Of a stretch of 52,074 nt of DNA, positions 42,303 through 50,695 are shown piece after piece (position 1 is the first letter of the stretch; each line of letters opens with the position of its first letter). Position numbers and translations under genes: made by a program. The notes under the pieces were generated by a model. It was not told the origin of the DNA, did not search any database, and saw only the letters and a program-made list of their open reading frames with translations. This DNA is from an uncultured bacterium (GTDB lineage Bacteria; Bacillota_I; Bacilli_A; RF39; UBA660): assembly GCA_905216155.1 (NCBI GenBank), contig CAJMSU010000010.1, forward strand, positions 1-52,074. Reading direction: 5' to 3'.

Positions 42303-43217
42303 ATGTATAAACCAAGCAGAAGTAATTATGTAACTGATGATGAATATGAAAATCTAAACTTTAAAAGCAAAAAGAAGAATAATAAAAATTTATCTTTAAT
42401 CTTTGTAATTTTAATAGCCTTAGTATTTGGAGTAGTAGTATTTTTACTATCTAGTTTATTCTTTTCAGGTAGTAAAACAAATAATAATCAAAATCAAGGA
42501 AAAAAAGAATCCATCAGTATAAATGATAAAAATGTAAAAAAACTTTACTCATATATAACTTATGGTCCTAATAACAATAGATATACCTTATTTATAAAAC
42601 AAAAGAAGGTAGAACAAGATAGTATTAGTAACTTAGATAAATACTTATATGCTATGCAATTTATAACAAAAGACGATGTGTTAGAAAAAGATATTAATAA
42701 TACAAAAACTTACTATATAAAGTCATCAGTTATAAAAAATGCTATTAAAAAAATGTATGGTAATAATATAAAATATATAGAAACATCAGAAGTACCAATA
42801 GTATTAGATTTTACAATAGATAATAAAAATAAAGGTACTATGACTTATGATAATAGCCTAGATGGATATATATTATCTCTAACTGATCTGTCACAAAATC
42901 AAGAAGAAATTATTAAACCACATTATGAAAAACTAAAAAGTGCAGAGTATAAAGACAACAATTCTATAAATATCAAAGAAAGTATTATTTATGTTACTTA
43001 TAAAAAGAATGAAGATAATAGCTATAGTTATAAAGTGTATAGTGATTATGAACACACTGTTCTAATTGATAATGTAGAAAATATATCTTTAGAACAACTA
43101 CAAAAAACACCAATAACTATTAATGATTATAAAGATATTGCAACAACTATTACTTATAATTTTAAGTTAGATGATAATAACAATTACTATTTTAATAGTA
43201 GTAGTATAGATTATTAA
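42303..43217 (+). CDS. membrane-anchored protein of unknown function
   Basis: A 304-residue protein with a charged cytoplasmic head (about 1-32), one membrane segment (about 33-52) and a Ser/Asn linker leading to an extracellular domain of about 230 residues. The outer part is beta-rich by eye and lacks cysteines. It starts 4 bases after the YmfH-like gene with the ribosome site GAGGTG over the latter's stop region, so it shares the operon. It sits where Bacillus has ymfI-ymfM, but it does not look like YmfM/RodZ (no HTH). I do not recognise it. Confidence 0.75.
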   Translation: MYKPSRSNYVTDDEYENLNFKSKKKNNKNLSLIFVILIALVFGVVVFLLSSLFFSGSKTNNNQNQGKKESISINDKNVKKLYSYITYGPNNNRYTLFIKQKKVEQDSISNLDKYLYAMQFITKDDVLEKDINNTKTYYIKSSVIKNAIKKMYGNNIKYIETSEVPIVLDFTIDNKNKGTMTYDNSLDGYILSLTDLSQNQEEIIKPHYEKLKSAEYKDNNSINIKESIIYVTYKKNEDNSYSYKVYSDYEHTVLIDNVENISLEQLQKTPITINDYKDIATTITYNFKLDDNNNYYFNSSSIDY

Positions 43218-43254
43218 AAGATAAGTAGAAATATTTATCTTTTTTTGTTATAAT
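43216..43254 (+). terminator. terminator with the lepA promoter in its tail
   Basis: Arms AAAAGATAA (43216-43224) and TTATCTTTT (43235-43243) plus a T tract to 43246, overlapping the upstream stop codon by two bases. An extended -10 TGT-TATAAT (43249-43254) for lepA begins in the T tract. Confidence 0.65.
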
Positions 43255-43277
43255 TAAAGAACTGGAGGATACTAAAT

Positions 43278-45074
43278 ATGAATAATAAAAATATTAGAAA
43301 TTTTTGTATAATTGCTCATATTGATCATGGTAAGAGTACTCTTGCTGACAGGATACTTGAAAAAACTAACTCAATAGATAAAAGAAAATTAAAAGATCAA
43401 ATGCTAGATTCAATGGAGTTAGAAAGAGAAAGAGGAATTACAATAAAATTAAATGCTGTTCAATTAACTTATAATCATAATAACGAAGTGTATTATTTAA
43501 ATCTAATTGATACACCAGGACATGTTGATTTTTCATATGAAGTATCACGTTCACTTGCTGCCTGTGAAGGAGCTTTACTAGTAGTAGATGCAACACAGGG
43601 AATACAGGCTCAAACATTAGCAAATCTCTATTTAGCATTAGATAACCATTTAGAGATCATACCAGTTATAAATAAAATTGATCTACCTAGTGCTGATACT
43701 GATAAAGTTATAAATGAATTAGAAAATATTGGATTTAATAAAGAAGATATAATTTTAACAAGTGCTAAAACTGGTGTTGGAATTGATGAACTTTTAGATG
43801 CTGTTATAAATAAGATACCAGCACCAACAGGAAACAGTAAAAATAATCTGCAAGCTCTTATATTTGATAGTGTATTTGATGCTTATAAAGGTGTTGTTGT
43901 TAGTATTAGAGTAAAAGAAGGAGAAGTAAAAGTAGGCGATATCATCAAAATGATGGAAACTAATGCATCATACGATGTAATAAGTCTATCAATTAACACT
44001 CCAGAAGAAAAAAATGTTAAATCACTAAAAGCTGGTGAAGTTGGCTATTTATATGCTTCCATTAAAAGTATAAGTGATGTACATGTAGGAGATACTATAA
44101 CACTAGAAAAAAATCCTGCTACTAAAGCTCTACCAGGTTATAAGCCAATGAAATCTATGGTATATTCAGGCCTTTATCCAATAGATTCTTCTAAATTTGA
44201 AGATTTAAGAGAAGCATTAGAAAAATTAAAATTAAATGACTCTGCTTTAGTATATGAACCAGAAACATCAAAAGCACTTGGATTTGGATTTAGATGTGGT
44301 TTTTTAGGACTTTTACATATGGAAATAATAGAGGAGAGGATAGAAAGAGAATTTGGTATAGACTTAATCGCAACCTCTCCATCCGTTATATATGAAGTAG
44401 TATTAACTGATGGATCTAAAGTAATGGTAGATTCTCCAGTAAAAATGCCAAAAAGAGAAGTAATAAGTAAAACACTAGAACCATTCGTAAAAGTTAGTAT
44501 CTTCTCACCAAGTACATATATAGGGCCAATAATGGAATTATGTCAAAATAAAAGAGGAAATTTTATTAATATAGATTATCTAGATCAAGAAAGAGTAACT
44601 GTAAATTATGAAATACCGCTATCAGAGATAGTATATGACTTTTTTGATAAATTAAAATCCTTTACTAAAGGATATGCATCTTTTGACTATGAAGTAATTG
44701 GCTATAAAGAAAGCAATTTAGTTAAAATGGATATTTTACTTAATGGAGAAATAGTAGATGCTTTATCTGTTATAGTTCATAAAGATTTTGCCTATCAAAG
44801 GGGTAAGATAGTAGTAGAAAAACTAAAGGAAATAATTCCAAGACAAATGTTTGAAGTACCAATTCAAGCAGCAATAGGACAACATGTAATTGCTAGAACT
44901 GATATTAAAGCAATGCGTAAGAATGTTTTAGCTAAGTGCTATGGTGGAGATATAACTCGTAAGAAAAAATTATTAGAAAAACAAAAAGAAGGAAAGAAAA
45001 GAATGAAACAAATAGGAAGTGTAGAAGTACCACAAGAAGCATTCCTATCAATTCTTTCTACCTCATCAAAGTAA
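43278..45074 (+). CDS. lepA: elongation factor 4 (LepA)
   Basis: Ribosome-associated GTPase of translation, 598 residues as usual. G1 AHIDHGKSTLADR (near residue 13), G2 region ERERGITIK, G3 DTPGHVDFSYEVSRSLAACEG and G4 NKIDLP are intact. The LepA-specific C-terminal domain (GDITRKKKLLEKQKEGKKRM) is present, which separates it from EF-G. It heads an operon with the SpoIIID-like gene, hemW and an HD gene. In Bacillus lepA is also followed by hemW. Ribosome site GGAGG. Confidence 0.98.
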   Translation: MNNKNIRNFCIIAHIDHGKSTLADRILEKTNSIDKRKLKDQMLDSMELERERGITIKLNAVQLTYNHNNEVYYLNLIDTPGHVDFSYEVSRSLAACEGALLVVDATQGIQAQTLANLYLALDNHLEIIPVINKIDLPSADTDKVINELENIGFNKEDIILTSAKTGVGIDELLDAVINKIPAPTGNSKNNLQALIFDSVFDAYKGVVVSIRVKEGEVKVGDIIKMMETNASYDVISLSINTPEEKNVKSLKAGEVGYLYASIKSISDVHVGDTITLEKNPATKALPGYKPMKSMVYSGLYPIDSSKFEDLREALEKLKLNDSALVYEPETSKALGFGFRCGFLGLLHMEIIEERIEREFGIDLIATSPSVIYEVVLTDGSKVMVDSPVKMPKREVISKTLEPFVKVSIFSPSTYIGPIMELCQNKRGNFINIDYLDQERVTVNYEIPLSEIVYDFFDKLKSFTKGYASFDYEVIGYKESNLVKMDILLNGEIVDALSVIVHKDFAYQRGKIVVEKLKEIIPRQMFEVPIQAAIGQHVIARTDIKAMRKNVLAKCYGGDITRKKKLLEKQKEGKKRMKQIGSVEVPQEAFLSILSTSSK

Positions 45075-45087
45075 GGATGTGAATTAT

Positions 45088-45756
45088 ATGGATAATAGAG
45101 AATATATTACCAAAAGTTGTATAATTGAGGAATATTTAAATAATTTCTTTACATACGAGGAATTAGCACAATACCTATGTATTGATATTGATGTAGTTAA
45201 GTATGTGTTAGATGTATACTGTAAGTTAGATGAAACCCTAAATAAAAAAGTTTCTAATCATAGAAACAACATAAAAAAGTATTATGAAACCTTAAATGAT
45301 GACATACCATATATCACAGGAGATGACATAAAATATATAAAAATTGCCAACTACATCATTGAAAATAATGCTTCAATAAGAAATACTGCCAAAGAATTTG
45401 GATTAGGTAAAACAACAGTTCATGAATATATTCACAATAAACTTCCAGATATATCAATAAAACATTATAAAAAAGTATTTGATGTATTGATGAAAAATAA
45501 ATCTTTCTCTACTGATAGTAAACAAGTAATAAACCAAGTTTTAACTAGCTATAATTACTTAGTTACAGGTTATACAATTGAAGAAATTGCTAAAATGCAA
45601 AACTTAAGTTGGTACGTTGTTCAAAGAAATTTAGAAGGAAGATTGATGAAAATTGACAAGAAAAAATATAATATTGCCAAAGAAATTTTTAAAAAACATC
45701 AAAGTGAAGCCTTAGAAGAAAATAAATTTAAAGCAACAGGTAATAAAAAAAAGTAA
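45088..45756 (+). CDS. triple helix-turn-helix SpoIIID-like regulator
   Basis: A 222-residue protein. Residues 81-140 strongly resemble SpoIIID, the mother-cell sporulation regulator: IANYIIENNASIRNTAKEFG, then LGKTTVHEYI and NKLP. SpoIIID is only 80-95 residues, and here similar HTH units appear before (TYEELAQYLCIDIDVVKYVL, 22-41) and after (YTIEEIAKMQNLSWYVVQRN, 152-171), so it looks like three tandem copies, the outer two diverged. Start: the frame opens at GTG 45079, but AAGGATG at 45071-45077 suits ATG 45088. It lies between lepA and hemW, where Bacillus has no such gene. It probably binds DNA; targets are unknown. Confidence 0.82.
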   Translation: MDNREYITKSCIIEEYLNNFFTYEELAQYLCIDIDVVKYVLDVYCKLDETLNKKVSNHRNNIKKYYETLNDDIPYITGDDIKYIKIANYIIENNASIRNTAKEFGLGKTTVHEYIHNKLPDISIKHYKKVFDVLMKNKSFSTDSKQVINQVLTSYNYLVTGYTIEEIAKMQNLSWYVVQRNLEGRLMKIDKKKYNIAKEIFKKHQSEALEENKFKATGNKKK

Positions 45757-46857
45757 ATGAAATCAGCATATATACATATTCCTTTTTGTGATACAATCTG
45801 TTCTTACTGCGATTTTTGTAAATTATTAAATAACAGTGATATAGTAGATAAATATTTAAATGAAATAGAAAAAGAAATAGAAAAAAATTATAAAAAAGAA
45901 AAGTTAAATACCATTTATATAGGTGGTGGTACACCTAGTTGTCTTTCCTTAAAACAATTAGAAAAGTTATTTAATATCATAAATATTTTTGATAAAAGTG
46001 AATTAAAAGAATTTAGTATAGAATGCAATTTTGAAAGTACAACAAAAGAAAAATTAGATTTATTTAAAAAGTATGGTATCAACAGAATAAGCTATGGGTT
46101 AGAATCTATAAATGATAATGAGCTAAAATTTTTAAATAGAAAAGCTGATCAAGTACATATAAAAAAAATAATTAATTATTCAAAAAAAATAGGTATTAAT
46201 AATATTAATATAGACTTAATTTATGCTTTACCTAATCAAAAAATAGAAAATATTAAAGAATCCCTTGATTTTATTACTTGTCTTGATATAACACATATTT
46301 CTACATATTCATTAATGATAGAAAATAACACTATTTTAAAAATCAATAATATTAAAAACATTTCTGAAGATGATGATTACACAATGTATAAATATATATG
46401 TAATTATTTAAAACAACATAATTTTATACACTATGAAATTAGTAACTTTGCTAAAAAAGGCTATTATTCAATCCATAATGATACTTATTGGAAAAATAAT
46501 AGATATTATGGATTTGGTTTAGGTGCCAGTGGATATATAGATAATGAAAGATATACAAATACAAGATCCATTACCAATTATTTAAAAGGAAAGTATAAAT
46601 ATAGTAGTGAGATTTTATCTGTCTATGATGATATGGAATATCAAATAATTTTAAATTTAAGAAGAAAATATGGAATTAATAAAAAAGTATTTAAAGAAAA
46701 ATTCAACATTGATATAAAAAAATGTTATAATTATAGTAGTTTAGTAAAAGAAAAATTTCTAATAGAAGATGATAATTTTATTTATATTCCTGAAGATAAA
46801 TGGTATATAAGTAATGAAATAATTGTTAGATTTTTAGAAGGAGTATTATATGAATAA
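45757..46857 (+). CDS. hemW: radical SAM protein HemW
   Basis: A 366-residue HemN-like radical SAM protein, now known as the heme chaperone HemW rather than a coproporphyrinogen oxidase. The cluster motif is CDTICSYC (C11, C15, C18) followed by DFC. YIGGGTPSCLS (near residue 54) and the ESINDNELKFLNRKADQV segment are family signatures. Start ATG follows directly after the upstream stop (TAAATG). It is conserved next to lepA. The oxidase alternative is unlikely since no other heme genes are seen. Confidence 0.9.
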   Translation: MKSAYIHIPFCDTICSYCDFCKLLNNSDIVDKYLNEIEKEIEKNYKKEKLNTIYIGGGTPSCLSLKQLEKLFNIINIFDKSELKEFSIECNFESTTKEKLDLFKKYGINRISYGLESINDNELKFLNRKADQVHIKKIINYSKKIGINNINIDLIYALPNQKIENIKESLDFITCLDITHISTYSLMIENNTILKINNIKNISEDDDYTMYKYICNYLKQHNFIHYEISNFAKKGYYSIHNDTYWKNNRYYGFGLGASGYIDNERYTNTRSITNYLKGKYKYSSEILSVYDDMEYQIILNLRRKYGINKKVFKEKFNIDIKKCYNYSSLVKEKFLIEDDNFIYIPEDKWYISNEIIVRFLEGVLYE

Positions 46858-47431
46858 AAAAGAAGTGTTTAAAAAAGAACTAAGTTATATAAAAGATGAA
46901 AAAATAAGAAATTCTTGTATAACCATGATAGAGGCATTACCAGATTACTTCTTTAAAGTAGAAGCATCATCAACTGGTAAATATCATCCTGAGTATGCTC
47001 TAGGTAATGGAGGACTTATTCGTCATACTAAGGCAGCAGTAAGAATCGCATATGAACTATTAAGTGATCCATGTATTGGCGATAAATATACAAGTAAAGA
47101 AAAAGATCTAATGATCATGGGTTTAATTCTTCATGATGGGTTAAAAAAAGGATTAAATGAAGAAAAGTATACTAGATTTGATCATCCTATACTTATTAGT
47201 GAATATATAATGGATATGGAAGAAAGACTAGATTTAGAAATGGAAGAAATAGAATTTGTTTGTGATGTAGTAAAGACTCATATGGGCCCATGGACAAAAG
47301 ACTATAATGGAGTAGAAGTATTAGAAAGACCTAAAACAAAATATCAAAATTTTGTTCATATGTGTGACTACCTAGCTAGTAGAAAGTGTCTTTTATTGCC
47401 ATTTGATAATAATAACGATATAAGTGTCTAA
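46850..47431 (+). CDS. HD-domain phosphohydrolase, unknown substrate
   Basis: A 193-residue protein with the metal-binding HD layout: IRHTKAA (H59), LILHDGLKKG (H-D near 99), KTHMGPW (near 144) and HMCDYLASRK (near 170). The fold is shared by nucleotide phosphohydrolases and phosphodiesterases. It overlaps hemW by 8 bases. No second domain. The stop codon overlaps its terminator. Substrate cannot be predicted; a role linked to nucleotide metabolism would fit the adjacent tmk but is inference. Confidence 0.8.
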   Translation: MNKKEVFKKELSYIKDEKIRNSCITMIEALPDYFFKVEASSTGKYHPEYALGNGGLIRHTKAAVRIAYELLSDPCIGDKYTSKEKDLMIMGLILHDGLKKGLNEEKYTRFDHPILISEYIMDMEERLDLEMEEIEFVCDVVKTHMGPWTKDYNGVEVLERPKTKYQNFVHMCDYLASRKCLLLPFDNNNDISV

Positions 47432-47446
47432 TAGACATTTTTTTCG
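47422..47446 (+). terminator. terminator overlapping the HD gene stop codon
   Basis: AAGTGTCT (47422-47429) pairs with AGACATTT (47433-47440; one G-U) around a 3-base loop and runs into T residues. The TAA stop spans the stem end and loop. TATAAT at 47447-47452 and an extended -10 TGA-TAAAAT (47489-47494) follow for tmk. Confidence 0.6.
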
Positions 47447-47511
47447 TATAATTAAATATGTTATTAACTATTAAATAAAAATGTTTGATAAAATATATAA
47501 GAGGTGATATT

Positions 47512-48180
47512 ATGAGAGGTAAAATTATTGTAATAGAAGGTACAGATTGTTCTGGAAAGGAAACTCAATCTAATTTATTAGAAAAAAGATTAAAGGCAGA
47601 AGGTAAAAAATGTATCAAATTGTCATTTCCTATGTATGACACTCCAACTGGAAAAATTGTAGGTGGAGCTTATCTAGGAAATACAGAAATTTCTGAAAGT
47701 TATTTTAAAGAAGGTGCAGTTAATGTAGATCCACATATTGCTTGTCTTTATTATGCTGCTGATAGAAAATATAATATAGGAAAGGCAGAAAAATATTTAA
47801 ATGAAGGATATTACGTTATATTAGATCGCTATACAACGTCTAATCTTGCCCATCAAGGAAGTAAAATATTAAATAAAGATGAAAGATTTAATATGTATCA
47901 ATGGATTGATAAATTAGAGTATTGGCTATTAGGATTGCCAAAACCAGATAAAACAATATTCTTACATATGCCCCTTAAATACTCAAAACAACTTAAAAAA
48001 AATAGAAAAGTAACCGATGAACATGAAAACTCTGAAGAACATTTAAAGAATGCAGAAAAAGCATACATAGAGTTAGCAGAATTATATAATTGGGATAAAA
48101 TAGAATGTATTAAAGAAGATAAAATAAAAACTATAGAAGAAATAAATGATGAAATTTATTCTATAGTTGAAAATATTTAA
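47512..48180 (+). CDS. tmk: thymidylate kinase
   Basis: Phosphorylates dTMP to dTDP. From the chosen start it has 222 residues. P-loop EGTDCSGKETQ (near residue 8), the substrate loop LDRYTTSNLAHQGS (near 103) and the lid region NRKVTDEHENSEEH are visible; KETQ replaces the common KSTQ. Open frame begins at 47485, but AGAGGTGAT before ATG 47512 fixes the start. It is a single-gene unit. Another deoxynucleoside kinase is possible but the DR-Y-x-x-S motif favours Tmk. Confidence 0.9.
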   Translation: MRGKIIVIEGTDCSGKETQSNLLEKRLKAEGKKCIKLSFPMYDTPTGKIVGGAYLGNTEISESYFKEGAVNVDPHIACLYYAADRKYNIGKAEKYLNEGYYVILDRYTTSNLAHQGSKILNKDERFNMYQWIDKLEYWLLGLPKPDKTIFLHMPLKYSKQLKKNRKVTDEHENSEEHLKNAEKAYIELAELYNWDKIECIKEDKIKTIEEINDEIYSIVENI

Positions 48181-48206
48181 TATATATAAGTAAATTATTT
48201 CTAATA

Positions 48207-48245
48207 AAAACCTCATTTCTTGGATAAAAGAAATGAGATTTTTAT
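48207..48245. terminator. bidirectional terminator between tmk and the transglutaminase-like gene
   Basis: Perfect arms CTCATTTCTT (48212-48221) and AAGAAATGAG (48228-48237), A tract on the left and T tract on the right. Confidence 0.8.
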
Positions 48246-48256
48246 ATGTCAAAATT

Positions 48257-49174
48257 TTATTTTTCTTTTAATTCACTGTAAATTGTTAAATCAAATGAAT
48301 GCTGACTAGTTTCAAGACTTGTAAGTTTTTCCGTTGTAATTAGAAAGAAATCATGATTTAAAACATCACTGCTATCAGTAGTTACTGGATCATCCCAAGT
48401 AAGATCTAAGTTTAACCAACTATTATTTAAATATACTGCATTCCATACATGATTTTCTGATGATACTTTAAAACTTTTAACATTTAAATCTTCCAAGAAA
48501 AGTTCCATAGCATCAGTATATCCACCACATAATCCATATCCTTCAATTAAAGGTCCATAACTAATATCTGATTTATATTTAACTATATTATTATCACTTC
48601 TATTTGAATCATATTTACTATTATTAATTATATAATCATGAATATTTTTAATATTATCTTCCAAAGAAGAATTACTAGCAATTACTTTTTTTTCTATACT
48701 TTTTACCTTTTTTTCTACTTTTTTAATCTCATCTTTAGTATAACTTTTTTCTATTTTTATTTTTACTTTCCCCAAGGAGTCATATTCTGTTTCTATATTT
48801 TTAAAGCCATTAAAAGGATGAACAAAGTTATTAATATGAGAAAGAGTAGTTTGGTCATTCGCTAAATTATCAACTTCATTTAAGCATTCCTTATAACTAC
48901 TTGGACAATAGAATGTAAATGTATTTTTACCAGCATTAATAGCAGTATAATATATATTTAAAATGTCTTGTCTATTTTTTGGTGAAAAATCATTAGTGTT
49001 TTGAACAAAATCAAAATCGTAATCTCTATAATACTCATTTTTATCACCAAGACTCACAACTTCAGTTCCAATTTTTAAAAATAATTTATTATAAACCTTA
49101 ATTAAATCTTCTTTTAATGTAACAGTAACACCAAGTAATATTAATAATACTCCTAAAACAAAAAATTTCTTCAT
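48257..49174 (-). CDS. membrane-anchored transglutaminase-like protein
   Basis: A 305-residue protein with an N-terminal signal anchor (about residues 4-20) and a C-terminal papain-like transglutaminase core. The triad is C216 (GYGLCGGYTDA), H242 (ENHVWNAVYL) and D257 (LNLDLTWDDP). The region 40-180 is helical and charged. It should act outside the membrane as a protease or crosslinker of envelope proteins, as inferred for many bacterial relatives. It is a single gene on the minus strand with the ribosome-site-like GGAGGG (plus 49178-49184 complement) before its ATG. Confidence 0.82.
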   Translation of the reverse strand: MKKFFVLGVLLILLGVTVTLKEDLIKVYNKLFLKIGTEVVSLGDKNEYYRDYDFDFVQNTNDFSPKNRQDILNIYYTAINAGKNTFTFYCPSSYKECLNEVDNLANDQTTLSHINNFVHPFNGFKNIETEYDSLGKVKIKIEKSYTKDEIKKVEKKVKSIEKKVIASNSSLEDNIKNIHDYIINNSKYDSNRSDNNIVKYKSDISYGPLIEGYGLCGGYTDAMELFLEDLNVKSFKVSSENHVWNAVYLNNSWLNLDLTWDDPVTTDSSDVLNHDFFLITTEKLTSLETSQHSFDLTIYSELKEK

Positions 49175-49227
49175 AAGCCCTCCAGATTATTGCATAATAC
49201 AAGTTTATAACATTTTAAATTTTATGT

Positions 49228-49256
49228 AAATAAAAAACCAATCAAATAATTGATTG
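49228..49256 (-). terminator. terminator of rpsT
   Basis: On the minus strand CAATCAA (49250-49256) pairs with TTGATTG (49239-49245) around a 4-base loop, followed by GTTTTTTATTT. The stop codon lies three bases upstream. Confidence 0.65.
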
Positions 49257-49258
49257 AT

Positions 49259-49519
49259 TTACATAGCATTTTTCATTTTTGTTAATCTAGATTTTAAACG
49301 AGCTGCTTTATTTCTATGGATTTTACCACTTGACATAGCTTTATCAATTCTTTGAATTGCTACATTTAATTTATTGCTAGCTTCTTCCTTATTTCCAGCT
49401 TTAACTTCTTTTTCAAATTTTTTAATTGCTGTTCTCATACTTGAAATAATTAAAGTATTAACATTAGCTTTTTTTGCATTAGAGCGTACACGCTTTTTAG
49501 CACTTTGAATATTTGGCAT
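49259..49519 (-). CDS. rpsT: 30S ribosomal protein S20
   Basis: An 86-residue, Lys/Arg-rich helical protein. It begins MPNIQSAKKRVRSNAKKA, has MRTAIKKFE in the middle and ends with IHRNKAARLKSRLTK, all S20 signatures. The ribosome site GAGGTG precedes the ATG. It is transcribed divergently from gpr, the same arrangement as in Bacillus. A minus-strand -10 (TGA-TAAAAT) lies in the 100-base gap. Confidence 0.97.
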   Translation of the reverse strand: MPNIQSAKKRVRSNAKKANVNTLIISSMRTAIKKFEKEVKAGNKEEASNKLNVAIQRIDKAMSSGKIHRNKAARLKSRLTKMKNAM

Positions 49520-49620
49520 TTTTTCACCTCACTTTTTATAAACACATTAATTTTATCAAATATTATAGAAAAAAGCAATAATTTTTTACTATTTGTAAAT
49601 AATATTATTAGGTGATATAA

Positions 49621-50658
49621 GTGCATAGTATAGATTTAAAAAACTTTAATATAAGAACAGACTTATTAGTAGATAATGATTACTATAAAAATGAAAAACT
49701 AGATGATATCAAAAAAGTATATAAAATAGATAATATTAAGATAGAAGAGATTACATTAAATGATAATAATTCAAAATATTTTAATAAAAAACCAGGTATT
49801 TATGAAACTATTTCTTTTGAAGATATAACTGATAAAGATAACTTTAAAAAAGTAGAAGATGTATTTATTAAAGTATTTAAAGAATTTCTTATAAAATTAG
49901 ATGTAATTGATAAAGAAAAAGTATTAATAATTGGTCTAGGTAATGAAAAATCTACTCCTGATGCTTTAGGACCATTAGCAATAGATAACATATTAGTTAC
50001 TAGACATTTATTTAAAATAGGTGAGGTTGAAGAAGGCTATAAAAACACCTCTGCATTTAAACCAGGCGTAACAGCAGAAACAGGAGTAGAAACAAAAGAT
50101 ATGATAACTAATTTAGTTGAAATAGTAGAACCTGATTTTATAATAATAATAGATGCACTAGCGTCATCTTCAATTGATAGATTAAATAAAACAATTCAAA
50201 TAACATCATCTGGTATAACACCAGGAAGTGGTGTTGGAAATAATAGAGAAGAAATAAGCAGTGATACCATGAAAGTACCAGTTATTGCTATTGGAATACC
50301 AACAGTCGTGGATGCAACAACTATAGTCAATGATACTTTTAATTATCTAGTAAAACAAATAAGTTATAAGATAGATAACATTAATAATAAAAAATTAAAA
50401 TTAGTTCCAGAGAGAAACCAAAATTATAAAAATCACGACAAAAATTTATCAAAAGAAGAAAAAGAAAAATTATTAGGAATGCTTGGGAACCTAACAGAAA
50501 GTGAATTTAAAAACTTAATATATGAAGTATTAATACCAATAAATGAAAACTTAATAGTAACACCAAAAGAAGTAGACTTTTTAATAGAAAAACTTTCTTT
50601 ATTGTTGTCATCAGGTATAAATAAAACTCTACATAAACAATTTAATCCGACAAATTAA
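49621..50658 (+). CDS. gpr: germination protease Gpr
   Basis: Aspartate-type endopeptidase that degrades the small acid-soluble DNA-binding proteins of spores at germination; made as a zymogen. It starts at GTG 49621 after ribosome site AGGTGAT. The propeptide region has FNIRTDLLVD (near residue 9). The conserved core is VLIIGLGNEKSTPDALGPLA (101-120), then DALASSSIDRL, ITPGSGVGNNR and PTVVDATTIVND. 345 residues is near the family norm (about 370). In Bacillus it is a forespore (sigma-G) gene. A GCAATA/AATAATA pair with 17-base spacing lies upstream, too loose to call. It couples to spoIIP. Confidence 0.96.
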   Translation: MHSIDLKNFNIRTDLLVDNDYYKNEKLDDIKKVYKIDNIKIEEITLNDNNSKYFNKKPGIYETISFEDITDKDNFKKVEDVFIKVFKEFLIKLDVIDKEKVLIIGLGNEKSTPDALGPLAIDNILVTRHLFKIGEVEEGYKNTSAFKPGVTAETGVETKDMITNLVEIVEPDFIIIIDALASSSIDRLNKTIQITSSGITPGSGVGNNREEISSDTMKVPVIAIGIPTVVDATTIVNDTFNYLVKQISYKIDNINNKKLKLVPERNQNYKNHDKNLSKEEKEKLLGMLGNLTESEFKNLIYEVLIPINENLIVTPKEVDFLIEKLSLLLSSGINKTLHKQFNPTN

Positions 50659-50695
50659 TTACTATTTATATTCTATTATATAATTGGTGATAATT

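Noticed and set aside
50679..50684. TATAAT as a promoter for spoIIP
   Set aside because: It would place the transcription start on or after the ribosome site; spoIIP is better read from the gpr transcript.
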